Shown here: in pieces, positions 10,962 through 19,361 of the stretch | How the letters are laid out: each line of letters begins with the position of its first letter | Numbering within the stretch: the stretch's first letter is position 1 | Assembly (NCBI RefSeq): GCF_900116765.1 | Contig: NZ_UETC01000014.1 | Span: forward strand, 47,925 to 111,924 | Direction of reading: 5' to 3' | DNA from: Jannaschia seohaensis | Lineage (GTDB): Bacteria; Pseudomonadota; Alphaproteobacteria; Rhodobacterales; Rhodobacteraceae | Length of the DNA: 64,000 nucleotides | Made by a program: the position numbers and the translations under genes | The notes under the pieces: model-generated | What the model saw: the letters and a program-made list of their open reading frames with translations, nothing else | Told to the model about the DNA's origin: nothing | Database searches by the model: none

Positions 10962-11141
10962 ATGGCGCGAACCGAGCAGGGCCAGCTCAACCTGGTCGCG
11001 CTGCATGACCGGATCGCCGAGGCCGAGGAAGAGCTGTCGATGCTGGACGAGCCGGCGGACCTGCGTGAGAAGGCCCGGGAAATCGATCTGCTGCACCGCG
11101 CCCTCGCGCAGGAGGTCGCGGCGCTACGCGATCTCGGCTAA
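10962..11141 (+). CDS. Possible small coiled-coil protein
   Basis: A 59-residue frame rich in Glu, Leu, Ala and Arg with a heptad-like pattern (LHDRIAEAEEELSMLDEPADLREKARE), which suggests one long helix. The frame stays open upstream to an ATG at 10857 (94 residues), but that part has no protein character. The ATG at 10962 sits too close to the AGAGGA before it for an ideal ribosome site. An AT-richer patch at about 10758-10792 could be a promoter. Function unknown, and the gene itself is tentative. Confidence 0.4.
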   Translation: MARTEQGQLNLVALHDRIAEAEEELSMLDEPADLREKAREIDLLHRALAQEVAALRDLG

Positions 11142-11203
11142 ACCCGCATCCGGGAGCCTGGCGCGCGCCCTTGTCCCGGCCGCGAGGGCGCGGTGGATGG
11201 GCT

Positions 11204-11902
11204 TCAGCGCGGCGGGCCTTCGATGCCCCAGCGCGCCTCCAGGGTCTCGATGGCGGCGATGCGTTCCTCTGTCTTCGGATGGCTCATCAGCCAGGCCGGC
11301 ATCCCCACTCCACCCATCCCGGTCAGTTTCGAGAGCTTGCCGAACAGTGTCTTTTGCGGCGCCGTGCCGATGCCCGCCTTGACCAGCAGCGCGCTGGCAT
11401 AGGCATCGGCCTCGTATTCATCCTGCCGCGACAGGCGCGCGGCGACGAGCGAGGCCAGGACATTGGCGAGATAGGGGCCAACCCCGGGGACGACCCGGCC
11501 CAGCATGCCCGAGAGCACCACGCGGATCGCGTTCTGGCCGCTGAAGTCGATCAGCCGCCGCCTTGCGTGCCCCAGCGCGACATGGCCCAGCTCATGGGCG
11601 ACGACGCTGGCCATCTCGGGGGCCGAGACCTCCCCGGCGTGAAACTTCCGCAGAAAGCCTCGGGTGATGAAGATGCGCCCATCGGGCGCGGCGAGGCCGT
11701 TGACGGGGTCCACCTCGTGGACGTGGACGCGGATGCGCTCCACGTCCAAAACGCGCGCCATCTTCGCGAATTCCCGCTCCAGCTCCGGATCGGCGAGCGG
11801 GGTCGCGGTGGCGTCCATCTGGCGCTTCAGACGCCAGGCCGAAAAGAACCAGAGCACGACGCCATAGCCGATGGTCAGGAGAAGGGCGGGGAGCTTGAGC
11901 AT
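11204..11902 (-). CDS. M48-family membrane zinc metalloprotease
   Basis: A 232-residue HtpX-like peptidase. It has an N-terminal membrane anchor (about residues 4-22), the zinc motif VAHELGHVALGH at about residues 101-112 and the third ligand in RQDEYEADAYA. It ends soon after the SHPKTEERIAAIETLEARW helix that is typical of M48 C termini. Likely removes misfolded or processed envelope proteins; direct substrate unknown. It is the last gene of a minus-strand run but is separated by 351 bases from the VWA gene. Confidence 0.88.
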   Translation of the reverse strand: MLKLPALLLTIGYGVVLWFFSAWRLKRQMDATATPLADPELEREFAKMARVLDVERIRVHVHEVDPVNGLAAPDGRIFITRGFLRKFHAGEVSAPEMASVVAHELGHVALGHARRRLIDFSGQNAIRVVLSGMLGRVVPGVGPYLANVLASLVAARLSRQDEYEADAYASALLVKAGIGTAPQKTLFGKLSKLTGMGGVGMPAWLMSHPKTEERIAAIETLEARWGIEGPPR

Positions 11903-12253
11903 GGGCGGAATATGGGAGCGGGTCGGCCCCGCGTGTAGGGTGCGCGGCGAATTCGCCGCGGCCGCTGCGCCGGTGCCTCAGTGCGGCCCGCGAAACGACC
12001 CGCAGGACTGGGGATGCGCGCCCATGCGATCAACCTCCATCGATCCAGAGGCCGGTTCCGTGCCGCTCCAAATTCCCGGGGCGTATCACGGCATGTCTGT
12101 CGCGGGGGATGACATGATTTCGGCAAGATAGACTGAGACCGGAGAGACAGGATGACCGAGGCCGCCCCTTGGGACATGGCCTCTCCGACGGCGCTCCCGC
12201 GGGCGGTTTCCGAGGGGCTGCCGCCTGCCATCTATCTCCAGAATCGTGCCATG
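11903..12253. other. Non-coding stretch between the VWA and M48 genes
   Basis: About 350 bases with no convincing gene. A GGAGAG-like ribosome site followed by ATG at 12152 opens a plus-strand frame, but all but its first 34 codons run antisense through the VWA gene and it lacks protein character. This stretch probably carries the promoter of the M48 gene. Confidence 0.45.
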
Positions 12254-13438
12254 TTACCGCGTGAGGAGCTTCATCCCTTCCGTCAGTCCCTCCAGCGTCA
12301 TCGGGACCATCCGATCCTCGAAGATTTCCTGGATCATGCGGATCGAATGGGTGTGACGCCAATGTGCCCGGGGCATCGGGTTGATCCAGAGGTTCGAGGC
12401 CCATTGCTCCCGTGCGCGTGCCAGCCAGACCTGTCCCGCCTCCTCGTTCCAATGCTCGTTGGCGCCGCCGGGGTAGGCGATCTCGTAAGGCGACATCGAC
12501 GCATCGCCCACGAAGATGCAGCGGTAGTCGGGGCCGTAGGTGTTGAGCACCTCGCGCGTCGGCGTCACCGCGTTCCAGCGGCGGCGGTTGTCGCGCCAGA
12601 CGCCCTCGTAGAGGCAGTTGTGGAAGTAGAAATGCTCCAGCGTGCGGAACTCGGCGCGGGCGGCGGAGAAGAGCTCCTCCACGACTTTCACATGCGGGTC
12701 CATCGAGCCGCCCACGTCGAGGAAGAGCAGCACCTTCACCGCGTTGCGCCGCTCGGGCCGGGTCTTGACGTCCAGGTATCCCGCCTTGGCGGTCGAACGG
12801 ATGGTGCCGTCCAGGTCCAGCTCTTCCGCGGCGCCGTCGCGGGCCCAGGCCCGCAGGCGTTTGAGCGCCACCTTGATGTTGCGGGTGCCCAGCTCGACCC
12901 CGTCGTCGAGATTGCGGAACTCGCGCTTGTCCCAGACCTTCACCGCCCGCTTGTGGCGAGACTCGTGCTGGCCGATGCGCACGCCTTCGGGGTTGTAGCC
13001 ATAGGCGCCGAAGGGGCTGGTTCCGGCGGTTCCGATCCATTTGGAGCCGCCCTGGTGGCGACCCTGCTGCTCGGAGAGGCGCTGACGCAGGGTCTCCATC
13101 AGCTTGTCGAAGCCGCCCAGCGCCTCGATCTCGGCGCGCTCTTCGGGGGTCAGATGCTTCTCGGCCTGCTTCTCCAGCCAGTCGGCGGGCAGGTCCATCG
13201 CCTCCAGCACCTGTTGCAGGGAGACCTGTTCCAGCCCCTCGAAGGCCGTGGCGAAGGCGCGGTCGAAGCGGTCGATATGGCGCTCGTCCTTCACCAGAGC
13301 GGTGCGGGCGAGGTAGTAGAACGCCTCGACGTCATAGGTCGCGAGGCCTGCGGCCATCCCTTCGAGAAAGGCCAGATGCTCCCGCAATGAGACCGGAACG
13401 CCCGCGGCGCGCAATGTCTCGAAAAAGCGGAGGAACAT
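12254..13438 (-). CDS. VWA-domain protein of the CoxE type
   Basis: A 394-residue protein whose C-terminal half is a von Willebrand A domain: LLFLDVGGSMDPH is the metal-ion site with the first Ser of DxSxS replaced by Gly, followed by NCLYEGVW, NTYGPDYRCIFVGDASMSPYEI and the WLNP-like WINPMPRAHW motif. The N-terminal half is helical. CoxE-type VWA proteins work with MoxR ATPases to insert metals or remodel enzymes; the probable partner here is the AAA+ ATPase at 16761-17594. Its ATG directly follows the stop of the 53-residue gene. Confidence 0.85.
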   Translation of the reverse strand: MFLRFFETLRAAGVPVSLREHLAFLEGMAAGLATYDVEAFYYLARTALVKDERHIDRFDRAFATAFEGLEQVSLQQVLEAMDLPADWLEKQAEKHLTPEERAEIEALGGFDKLMETLRQRLSEQQGRHQGGSKWIGTAGTSPFGAYGYNPEGVRIGQHESRHKRAVKVWDKREFRNLDDGVELGTRNIKVALKRLRAWARDGAAEELDLDGTIRSTAKAGYLDVKTRPERRNAVKVLLFLDVGGSMDPHVKVVEELFSAARAEFRTLEHFYFHNCLYEGVWRDNRRRWNAVTPTREVLNTYGPDYRCIFVGDASMSPYEIAYPGGANEHWNEEAGQVWLARAREQWASNLWINPMPRAHWRHTHSIRMIQEIFEDRMVPMTLEGLTEGMKLLTR

Positions 13439-13600
13439 CTAGACCCGCGTCAGCAGGACGATCGCCAGAAGGCCCAAGAGGCCTCCGATCACGGCCCAGA
13501 CGGCGGCGTATTGCGCCATGTCGAAGCCATTGCCGTTCTTGCGGCGGACATAGAGGGCGCCCGCGATGGCGCCGGCGGCGGCGGTGATGAGAGGCAGCAT
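13439..13600 (-). CDS. 53-residue membrane protein coupled to the VWA gene
   Basis: A short gene with two hydrophobic segments (LPLITAAAGAIAGALYV and WAVIGGLLGLLAIVLL) around a basic-polar turn RRKNGNGFDMAQ, so a small helical hairpin in the inner membrane. Its TAG stop is immediately followed by the ATG of the VWA gene (TAGATG), which argues for real, coupled translation. No family name is known to me. Confidence 0.65.
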   Translation of the reverse strand: MLPLITAAAGAIAGALYVRRKNGNGFDMAQYAAVWAVIGGLLGLLAIVLLTRV

Positions 13601-13701
13601 GGCGCTCACCTAGAGGCGGCGGGGCGGCGGGGCAAGATGGGGCGCTCTGCCTTGTCGAGCCAGTGCCCTCCCCATCGAGGCCCGTGCGCCCGCTGCGCCG
13701 C

Positions 13702-15066
13702 CTAGCTCGCCGGGCTGAGCGCGTCGATCTCGGCCAGACGGCGGGCCAGCACCCGGTCGCCCCAGGCGTAGCGGCCCCAGGAAATCGCCTCGCTGCGGAC
13801 CTCCTGCGAAAGCTCGGCCGCGCCCCGCATCGCAAGTGCCTGGCTGCGGATCATGAGCAGTGTGGAGGTGATCCCGGCGTTCTGCGCGTCGCGCGCGGCG
13901 GGGAGGGCGCGGTCGACGATGCGCAGGGTGGACTCGGGCTGACCCGCGGTCAGCGCGAAGGCGGCGAGCTGCACCGCCACATGGGCCGCGTGGATGCCGT
14001 CGCCATAGAGACGGCGGAAGCCGGTGCCCGCGGCGAGGAAGGCCGCGATGGCGCGGTCGGCATCCGTCGACAGCGCCGCCCGGCCCAGCGCAAGCTGCGC
14101 GAAGGGCAGGCGCGAGTCGCGCCAGCTGGCATCGGTGGCGATGGCGACGGCGCGCTCGGCCTGGGCCAGGCGGTTGCGGCTCGACCCCGCGGGAGAGAGC
14201 GCGCCGCGGATGGAGCGGGTCCAGTCGTCCGGACTCTCGACCGTCGCGGCGCGATCGGGCCGGCGGCCGGCCGGGTTCACCCGGGCCATCACCTTCGGCA
14301 GGACCGCCGCGATCTCCTCCTGGCTCATGCCGGAGCGTAGCGCGGGGTCGTAGGTCGCCCGCAGCAGCATCATGTCGTAGCTGGTCAGAACGACATGGAC
14401 ATTGTCGTCGTTGAAGACCGAATGGGGCAGCCGGTAGAGGTCGTTGAGCGGGCCGAGCGCCTGGGCCAGTTCCTCGTGCAGGCAGTCGCGGATTTCCTGG
14501 GCCGAGACGTCCCCCGGCAGGAAGATGCTGGCGCGGGTCCGGGTCTTGAGGGTGGTCCAGTCCACGGCGTTGCTGAAGCGGCGGTCCAGATAATCCTGCC
14601 AGCCGGTCACGCGCGGCACGACGAAGCAGGCCGCGCCGGGGACCACCGATTGCAGCGTCTTGCGGGGCAGGGCGGAGACGGTGATCGACGGCATCTCGCC
14701 GCGCCCCGCCCGCGAGACGTCGATCCGCGCCTCGGTCCTGAGCCGCGCGATCAGCGCATCGAGATCGGCATCGAGGGACGAGGGGGCCTCCCCCTCGACG
14801 CCGACGGTGATCGGGCCTTCGAAGCGGGTGAAGACCGGCAATTGGCGCCCGGTCTCCAGCTGGAAGGAGAGCGCCATGAAATCCCGCGCCAGCTGGCCGT
14901 TGGGCTGCACCGGGATCGGGCGCTGCGGGACGCCGGTGAAGCGGTGGGCGGGGGGCAGGGCCGCGGCACTGACGATGCCCGCGCGGCTCGCCACCGGGGG
15001 CGCGTCCGCGGGTGTGCAGGAGGCCAGGGCGACCGCGCCCGCGAGGATCAGACCGCGCAGCATCAT
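13702..15066 (-). CDS. DUF2927-domain lipoprotein
   Basis: A 454-residue secreted protein. The N terminus LRGLILAGAVALASC is a lipoprotein signal with the lipid-modified Cys at about residue 17. The middle (SLDADLDALIARLRTEARIDV, then GAACFVVP and RDCLHEELAQALGPLNDLYRLPHSVFNDDN) is what I recognise as DUF2927, whose HEE stretch looks like a possible metal site. The C-terminal third has TPR-like helices. The first of two ATGs overlaps the GNAT stop as ATGA. Function unknown. Confidence 0.8.
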   Translation of the reverse strand: MMLRGLILAGAVALASCTPADAPPVASRAGIVSAAALPPAHRFTGVPQRPIPVQPNGQLARDFMALSFQLETGRQLPVFTRFEGPITVGVEGEAPSSLDADLDALIARLRTEARIDVSRAGRGEMPSITVSALPRKTLQSVVPGAACFVVPRVTGWQDYLDRRFSNAVDWTTLKTRTRASIFLPGDVSAQEIRDCLHEELAQALGPLNDLYRLPHSVFNDDNVHVVLTSYDMMLLRATYDPALRSGMSQEEIAAVLPKVMARVNPAGRRPDRAATVESPDDWTRSIRGALSPAGSSRNRLAQAERAVAIATDASWRDSRLPFAQLALGRAALSTDADRAIAAFLAAGTGFRRLYGDGIHAAHVAVQLAAFALTAGQPESTLRIVDRALPAARDAQNAGITSTLLMIRSQALAMRGAAELSQEVRSEAISWGRYAWGDRVLARRLAEIDALSPAS

Positions 15067-15515
15067 GGCCGGTCGTATTTGATGAAGGAGGACATCCGCC
15101 CGATCCGGTCGTAGAGACGTCGGGCGGTCGCGTTCTCGGCCTGGGTCAGCCAATAGACCCGCGGCGCCCCGGCCGCGTCCGCGGCGGCATAGACCGCCTC
15201 GATCAGGGTCCGCGCGATGCCACGGCCCCGGGCCTCGGGCGCGGTGAACAGATCTTGCAGATAGATGACGCCCTCGGGCCGCCACATATGCGGATGGTGC
15301 AGCCAATGGACGAGGCCGAGGGCCTCCGACCCGTCCCAGGCCAGCAGGCCCTGGAAGGTCGCCGGGTCGTCCGACAGCAATCGGTCGAACGCGATGTCAT
15401 AGGTCTCCTCGGGGAGGCGCGTCTCGTAGAAGTCGAGATAGTCGCGCCAGAGCGCACCCCATACCTGCCGGTCGGCCCGCGCCGGGGGGCGCAGGGCGAT
15501 CCTGTTCACTGCCAT
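15063..15515 (-). CDS. GNAT-family N-acetyltransferase
   Basis: A 150-residue acetyl-CoA-dependent transferase. Seen: the IYLQDLFTAPEARGRGIARTLI strand and acetyl-CoA binding motif A (ARGRGIA), then VYWLTQAENATARRLYDRIG for motif B. Substrate unknown. Its stop overlaps the first ATG of the DUF2927 lipoprotein gene, so the two are made together. Confidence 0.85.
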   Translation of the reverse strand: MAVNRIALRPPARADRQVWGALWRDYLDFYETRLPEETYDIAFDRLLSDDPATFQGLLAWDGSEALGLVHWLHHPHMWRPEGVIYLQDLFTAPEARGRGIARTLIEAVYAAADAAGAPRVYWLTQAENATARRLYDRIGRMSSFIKYDRP

Positions 15516-15590
15516 GCTCGATCTCGCCGGTTTCCGGTCGTTATTGCGGCAGGCTAGGTCGCGATTGGGGCGAAAGGAAGGCCGATATGC

Positions 15591-16211
15591 TCAGCGCGGC
15601 GCGAAGAGATAGGTGGGCGAGCCGAAGCGCCGCCCCCGGTCGTAGCCCAGCCCGTCGAGATAGGCAGTCGTCTCGTCGAGGACGTCGTCGAAGATCTCGA
15701 TATAGAGCAGCGGCTTCTGCGACCGGATCGTGGCCTCAGCGCCTTGTAATACCGCGCGTTCCATGCCCTCCACGTCGATCTTCATCACCGCCACGTCGGT
15801 CAGGCCAAGATCGTCGAGGCGCATCACCGGCGATTCCGTCCACTTGCCGTTGATGTCCAGGTCGATGGTGCCGGGTGCGGCGCCGAGGGCACAGTTCATG
15901 ATCCGGATATGCTCGGTCATCTTGTTCATGCGGAAGAGTTCGTGGGCGTGGCGCACCCATTCGCCGTAAGGCTCGAACCCGATCACCTGCCGCGAGGGGC
16001 AGCACAGCGCGAAATAGAGCGCGTGATTGCCGTTGTTCATGCCCGCATCGACATAGGTACCAGGTCGGTTCTGCGCGCCGACATGGGCCAGCAGGCCCGG
16101 CTCGTAGAACTGGCCCTTGGCCCAATGGCTGCCGATGCGGCCCTTGATTCCCTGGGGCAGGCGGACCTTGACGCCCGCGATGGTGAATTCGGCGTGCTTC
16201 TTGAAGTACAT
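15591..16211 (-). CDS. FkbM-family SAM-dependent methyltransferase
   Basis: A 206-residue methyltransferase. Seen: the SAM-binding motif TYVDAGMNNGNHALYFAL, the following acidic position in VIGFEPYGEW, and VAVMKIDVEGMERAVLQGAEATI, the VEG-type motif shared by FkbM proteins. These methylate sugars, lipids or other small acceptors; the acceptor here is unknown. It is flanked upstream by repeat copy 3 and the frameshifted GNAT gene. Confidence 0.85.
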   Translation of the reverse strand: MYFKKHAEFTIAGVKVRLPQGIKGRIGSHWAKGQFYEPGLLAHVGAQNRPGTYVDAGMNNGNHALYFALCCPSRQVIGFEPYGEWVRHAHELFRMNKMTEHIRIMNCALGAAPGTIDLDINGKWTESPVMRLDDLGLTDVAVMKIDVEGMERAVLQGAEATIRSQKPLLYIEIFDDVLDETTAYLDGLGYDRGRRFGSPTYLFAPR

Positions 16212-16238
16212 GGGACGGCATTCGCGGCTGAGATCGGA

Positions 16239-16282
16239 CTGGGGCTCCGCCCCAGACCCCGAGGTATTTGAGGCAAGATGAG
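16239..16282 (+). repeat. Dispersed GGAGTATTT element, copy 3 (variant GAGGTATTT)
   Basis: Hairpin CTGGGGC-TCC-GCCCCAG at 16239-16255, then ACCCCGAGGTATTTGAGG and CAAGATGAG. Variant of the core seen also in copy 4. It lies upstream of the minus-strand FkbM gene, so as a plus-strand element it points against local transcription. Confidence 0.75.
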
Positions 16283-16312
16283 ACGGGGTGCCCGTTAACC
16301 TTAATGGATCGT

Positions 16313-16764
16313 TTATCCGGGGTCATGGGGCGGAATGTCCTTACGGAGGAATACACGGGAGAAGCCGTCCTCTGTCCGCTTGTCTTCGCGCAGGTAGCGG
16401 AGACGGGGGGGAGCGTCAGGTTCCGGGTCATCGCCGCGTTGGTGTAGAGGCGGACGGCGCGGGCGCCCCGCCGCCGGGCCGCCTCCGCCTCGCAGAAGGC
16501 GATGAGGGAGAGCCCGATGCCCCGGCCCGCGTGGTCCGGGTGGGTGGCGACGGTCTCGAGGCGGATGTCGGCGCCCTGCGTATCGAACAGGACGAAGCCG
16601 CGCAGCGCCGCGTCGATCCAGACGGCCCCGTGCGCGATCATCGCGGGATAGTCGGCCGTCATCGGGGCGGGCGGGCGACCGATCAGGGCGGTGGAAGGGG
16701 CAAAGGCCGCCCTGGCACGGGCCACGATGGCCGGGGCGTCCGCGGCGGTGGCCGCCCGGATCAG
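16313..16764 (-). pseudogene. GNAT-family acetyltransferase interrupted by a frameshift in a G7 run
   Basis: Read from a CTG at 16764 that overlaps the ATPase stop as CTGA, the frame gives a good GNAT up to RNLTL (acetyl-CoA motif HAGRGIGLSL). It then loses sense. After a one-base frame change at the run of seven G at 16405-16411, the other frame continues with RLRYLREDKRTEDGFSRVFL, the normal end of this family, and stops with TAA at 16313. One missing C on the coding strand explains everything. It may be a real recent mutation or a homopolymer sequencing error. Confidence 0.75.
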
Positions 16765-17594
16765 CGCTGACCCCGCGCCATGAAGGCCAGCCTCTCGAAC
16801 AGGTGGACATCCGCCTCGTTCTTCAGCAGCGCGCCGTGCAGCTTCGGCAGGGCAGGGCCGTTCTTGAGGTCCTCCGCCGTCAGATCCTCCGCCAGGAGCA
16901 GCTTGAGCCAGTCCAGCACCTCGGAGGTGGAGGGCTTCTTCTTGAGCCCCTGCTGCTCGCGGACTTGGTAGAACTGCGTCAGCGCCGTGGTCAGAAGGGC
17001 ACCCTGGATGCCCGGATGATGCACCTCGACGATGCGTTTCAGCGTCTCCATGTCCGGGAAGCGGATGTAGTGGAAGAAGCACCGGCGCAGGAAGGCGTCG
17101 GGCAGCTCTTTCTCGTTGTTCGACGTGATGATGACGATGGGGCGGTGCCGCGCGCGGATCGTCTCGCCGGTCTCGTAGACGTGGAACTCCATCCGGTCGA
17201 GCTCCTGCAGGAGGTCGTTCGGAAACTCGATATCCGCCTTGTCGATCTCGTCGATCAGCAGGACCACGCGCTGGTCGGCCTCGAAGGCCTGCCAGAGTTT
17301 GCCCTTGCGGATGTAGTTCGAGATGTCGTGCACGCGCGCGTCGCCCAGCTGACTGTCGCGCAGGCGCGAGACGGCATCGTATTCATAGAGCCCCTGCTGC
17401 GCCCGCGTGGTCGATTTCACTGCCCATTCCAGCATGGGCGCGTCCAGCGCGGCGGCGACCTGGCGGGCCAGTTCAGTCTTTCCGGTGCCGGGCTCGCCCT
17501 TGACCAGCAGGGGCCGCTCAAGTGTGATCGCGGCGTTCACGGCCACGGTCAAATCATCGGTGGCGACGTAGTCGCGGGTCCCCTCGAAGCGCAT
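16761..17594 (-). CDS. MoxR-type AAA+ ATPase
   Basis: A 277-residue AAA+ protein: Walker A GEPGTGKTEL at about residues 37-46, Walker B VLLIDEIDKAD, sensor 1 VIITSNNEKELPDAFLRRC with the arginine finger region, and a C-terminal helical lid. MoxR ATPases act with VWA proteins to load metals or remodel complexes; the VWA partner lies at 12254 on the same strand, six reading units downstream. The start at 17594 (MRFEGTRDY) is chosen because the in-frame extension upstream has no family-like sequence. Confidence 0.9.
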   Translation of the reverse strand: MRFEGTRDYVATDDLTVAVNAAITLERPLLVKGEPGTGKTELARQVAAALDAPMLEWAVKSTTRAQQGLYEYDAVSRLRDSQLGDARVHDISNYIRKGKLWQAFEADQRVVLLIDEIDKADIEFPNDLLQELDRMEFHVYETGETIRARHRPIVIITSNNEKELPDAFLRRCFFHYIRFPDMETLKRIVEVHHPGIQGALLTTALTQFYQVREQQGLKKKPSTSEVLDWLKLLLAEDLTAEDLKNGPALPKLHGALLKNEADVHLFERLAFMARGQR

Positions 17595-17773
17595 ACGTCC
17601 CTCCATCGTGGCCGATCCGGCACGGTACTTAGCAGCCGGTCCCGCTGGTGCAACCAGACAGGTCCGAGGGCGTGACAACCCCTCGGGGCTGATGTAAGCG
17701 GCCTCCAGAGAGTCGGGAACGGCTTGATCTGTTTACGGATCGCCGCGGCACCCGACCCCAGAGGGAGTGCGAC

Positions 17774-18196
17774 ATGAAGGCCGAGACCTTTTTGCCCAAT
17801 GATTACATCCCCGCCGAGGACGAGCCCTTCATGAATGAGCGGCAGGTGGAGTATTTCCGCCGCAAGCTGCTGGCCTGGAAGAGCGACCTTCTGGAGGAGA
17901 CGGCGACCACCATCGAGGGCCTGCAAGGGGCCGCCCGCAACATCCCCGACATCGCGGATCGCGCCTCCGAGGAGACCGACCGCGCGCTGGAGCTGCGGAC
18001 GCGAGACCGGCAGCGTAAGCTGATCTCCAAGATCGACAGCGCCCTGCGCCGCATCGAAGAGGGGGAATACGGCTATTGCGAGGTGACTGGCGATCCGATC
18101 TCGCTCAAGCGCCTGGACGCCCGGCCCATCGCCACGATGTCCCTGGAAGCGCAGGAGCGTCACGAGCGGCGCGAGAAGGTTCATCGCGACGACTAA
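17774..18196 (+). CDS. dksA: RNA polymerase-binding transcription factor DksA, one-cysteine form
   Basis: A 140-residue protein that enters the RNA polymerase secondary channel and tunes initiation together with ppGpp. Seen: the coiled coil with tip residues DIADRAS (Asp about 62 and Ala about 64, equal to the essential D and A of E. coli DksA) and the globular end YGYCEVTGDPISLKRLDARPIA. Only one of the four zinc-finger cysteines remains (about residue 102), as in other alphaproteobacterial DksA proteins, so it probably does not bind zinc in the usual way. Confidence 0.9.
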   Translation: MKAETFLPNDYIPAEDEPFMNERQVEYFRRKLLAWKSDLLEETATTIEGLQGAARNIPDIADRASEETDRALELRTRDRQRKLISKIDSALRRIEEGEYGYCEVTGDPISLKRLDARPIATMSLEAQERHERREKVHRDD

Positions 18197-18241
18197 GGGC
18201 TGCTCGTCCGGCGTGACCGCCGTTCTCGCCCCGTGGGCCTC

Positions 18242-19354
18242 ATGACGGCCGATATCACGGTACTGGGGGCCGGAGTCGCGGGGCTCGCGGCGGCTCTGGC
18301 GCTGCGGGACAGAGGCGTTTCCGTTGAAATCATCGAACAGGCGCCCGCACTGACCGAGGTCGGGGCGGGCTTGCAAATCGCGCCGAATGGGGCGCGGGTT
18401 CTGCGCGCCCTGGGTGTGCAGCCGCCGGGTCCCGAAAGCGCGGCGGTTCACCTGATCGACGGACCCACCGGGCGCTCGCTGATCCGCATGCCGCTCGGTC
18501 CCGGCTTCCATCTCGTGCATCGCGCGGATCTGATCGACGCTCTTGCCGCCCGGCTGGGTGCTATTCCGTCCCATCTCGGCCGCCAAGTCTCAGGCATCGA
18601 GGCGGAGGGAAAGCGGTTGCGATTCGCCGACGGCAGCGCGCGGGAGGTGCGGCGTCTCATCGGCGCGGACGGCGTGCGTGGCGCGGCCCGCGGCTTCGTC
18701 GCACCGGGACATGCGCCGAAATGGACGGGGCAAGTGGCGTGGCGCGCCACGGTTCCGGTGACAGGCTGGCCGATGGAAGCGCAGGTCCATGTCGGGCCCG
18801 GCCGGCATCTGGTGCTCTACCCGCTCCGCGACGGGGCGCTGCTGAACATCGTGGCGGTGGAGGAGCGGTCGGACTGGGTCGCGGAGGGCTGGTCGCAGCC
18901 GGACGACCCCGCGGCCTTGCGCACCGCCTTCGCGGGCTATGCCGCGCCGGTGCGCGATGTGCTGGAGCGGGTCGAGCAGGTCAATCTCTGGGGCCTGATG
19001 GACCACGGGGCGACGCCGGCCTGGCGGCGGGGCGCCTGCACCCTGATCGGCGACGCGGCGCATCCGACCCTGCCCTTCCTCGCCCAGGGGGCCAATCTGG
19101 CGCTGGAAGACGCCTGGACCCTGGCCGCCGCCCCGGACCCCGCCGCCTGGGAAGCCGCGCGCCGCCCCCGTGTCACCCGCGCCCTCGCGGCGGCAAAAGG
19201 GAACGCGCGGAACTATCATCTGACGGGCGCGCGGCGCCGCCTGGGCCATTTGGCCCTGCGCGCCATCGGTTCGGTCGCGCCCGGCGCGATGCTATCGCGC
19301 TTCGACTGGCTCTACGGCGCGGATGTGACCGAAGGCGCCGGCGCGCGCGGCTGA
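18242..19354 (+). CDS. FAD-dependent monooxygenase (salicylate hydroxylase-like)
   Basis: A 370-residue group A flavoprotein hydroxylase. Seen: the N-terminal FAD motif VLGAGVAGLAAALAL followed by EQAPALTEVGAGLQIAPNGARVL, the GADGVRGAARG motif and the C-terminal FAD motif LIGDAAHPTLPFLAQGANLALEDAW. The family hydroxylates aromatic or similar substrates with NAD(P)H and oxygen; the substrate is unknown. The ATG at 18242 is preferred to an in-frame GTG three codons earlier. Confidence 0.85.
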   Translation: MTADITVLGAGVAGLAAALALRDRGVSVEIIEQAPALTEVGAGLQIAPNGARVLRALGVQPPGPESAAVHLIDGPTGRSLIRMPLGPGFHLVHRADLIDALAARLGAIPSHLGRQVSGIEAEGKRLRFADGSAREVRRLIGADGVRGAARGFVAPGHAPKWTGQVAWRATVPVTGWPMEAQVHVGPGRHLVLYPLRDGALLNIVAVEERSDWVAEGWSQPDDPAALRTAFAGYAAPVRDVLERVEQVNLWGLMDHGATPAWRRGACTLIGDAAHPTLPFLAQGANLALEDAWTLAAAPDPAAWEAARRPRVTRALAAAKGNARNYHLTGARRRLGHLALRAIGSVAPGAMLSRFDWLYGADVTEGAGARG

Positions 19355-19361
19355 GCGCGGG

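Noticed and set aside
12152..13390. A plus-strand frame with a plausible ribosome site at 12152 running across the VWA gene
   Set aside because: Almost all of it is antisense to the VWA gene, and the first 34 codons outside show no protein pattern. A short leader peptide or RNA cannot be excluded, but there is no support for it.
16289..16306. TTAACCTTAAT upstream of the FkbM gene as a CtrA binding site
   Set aside because: The two TTAA words are two bases apart instead of the seven of a full CtrA site. It could be a half-site, but such words are frequent and prove nothing.
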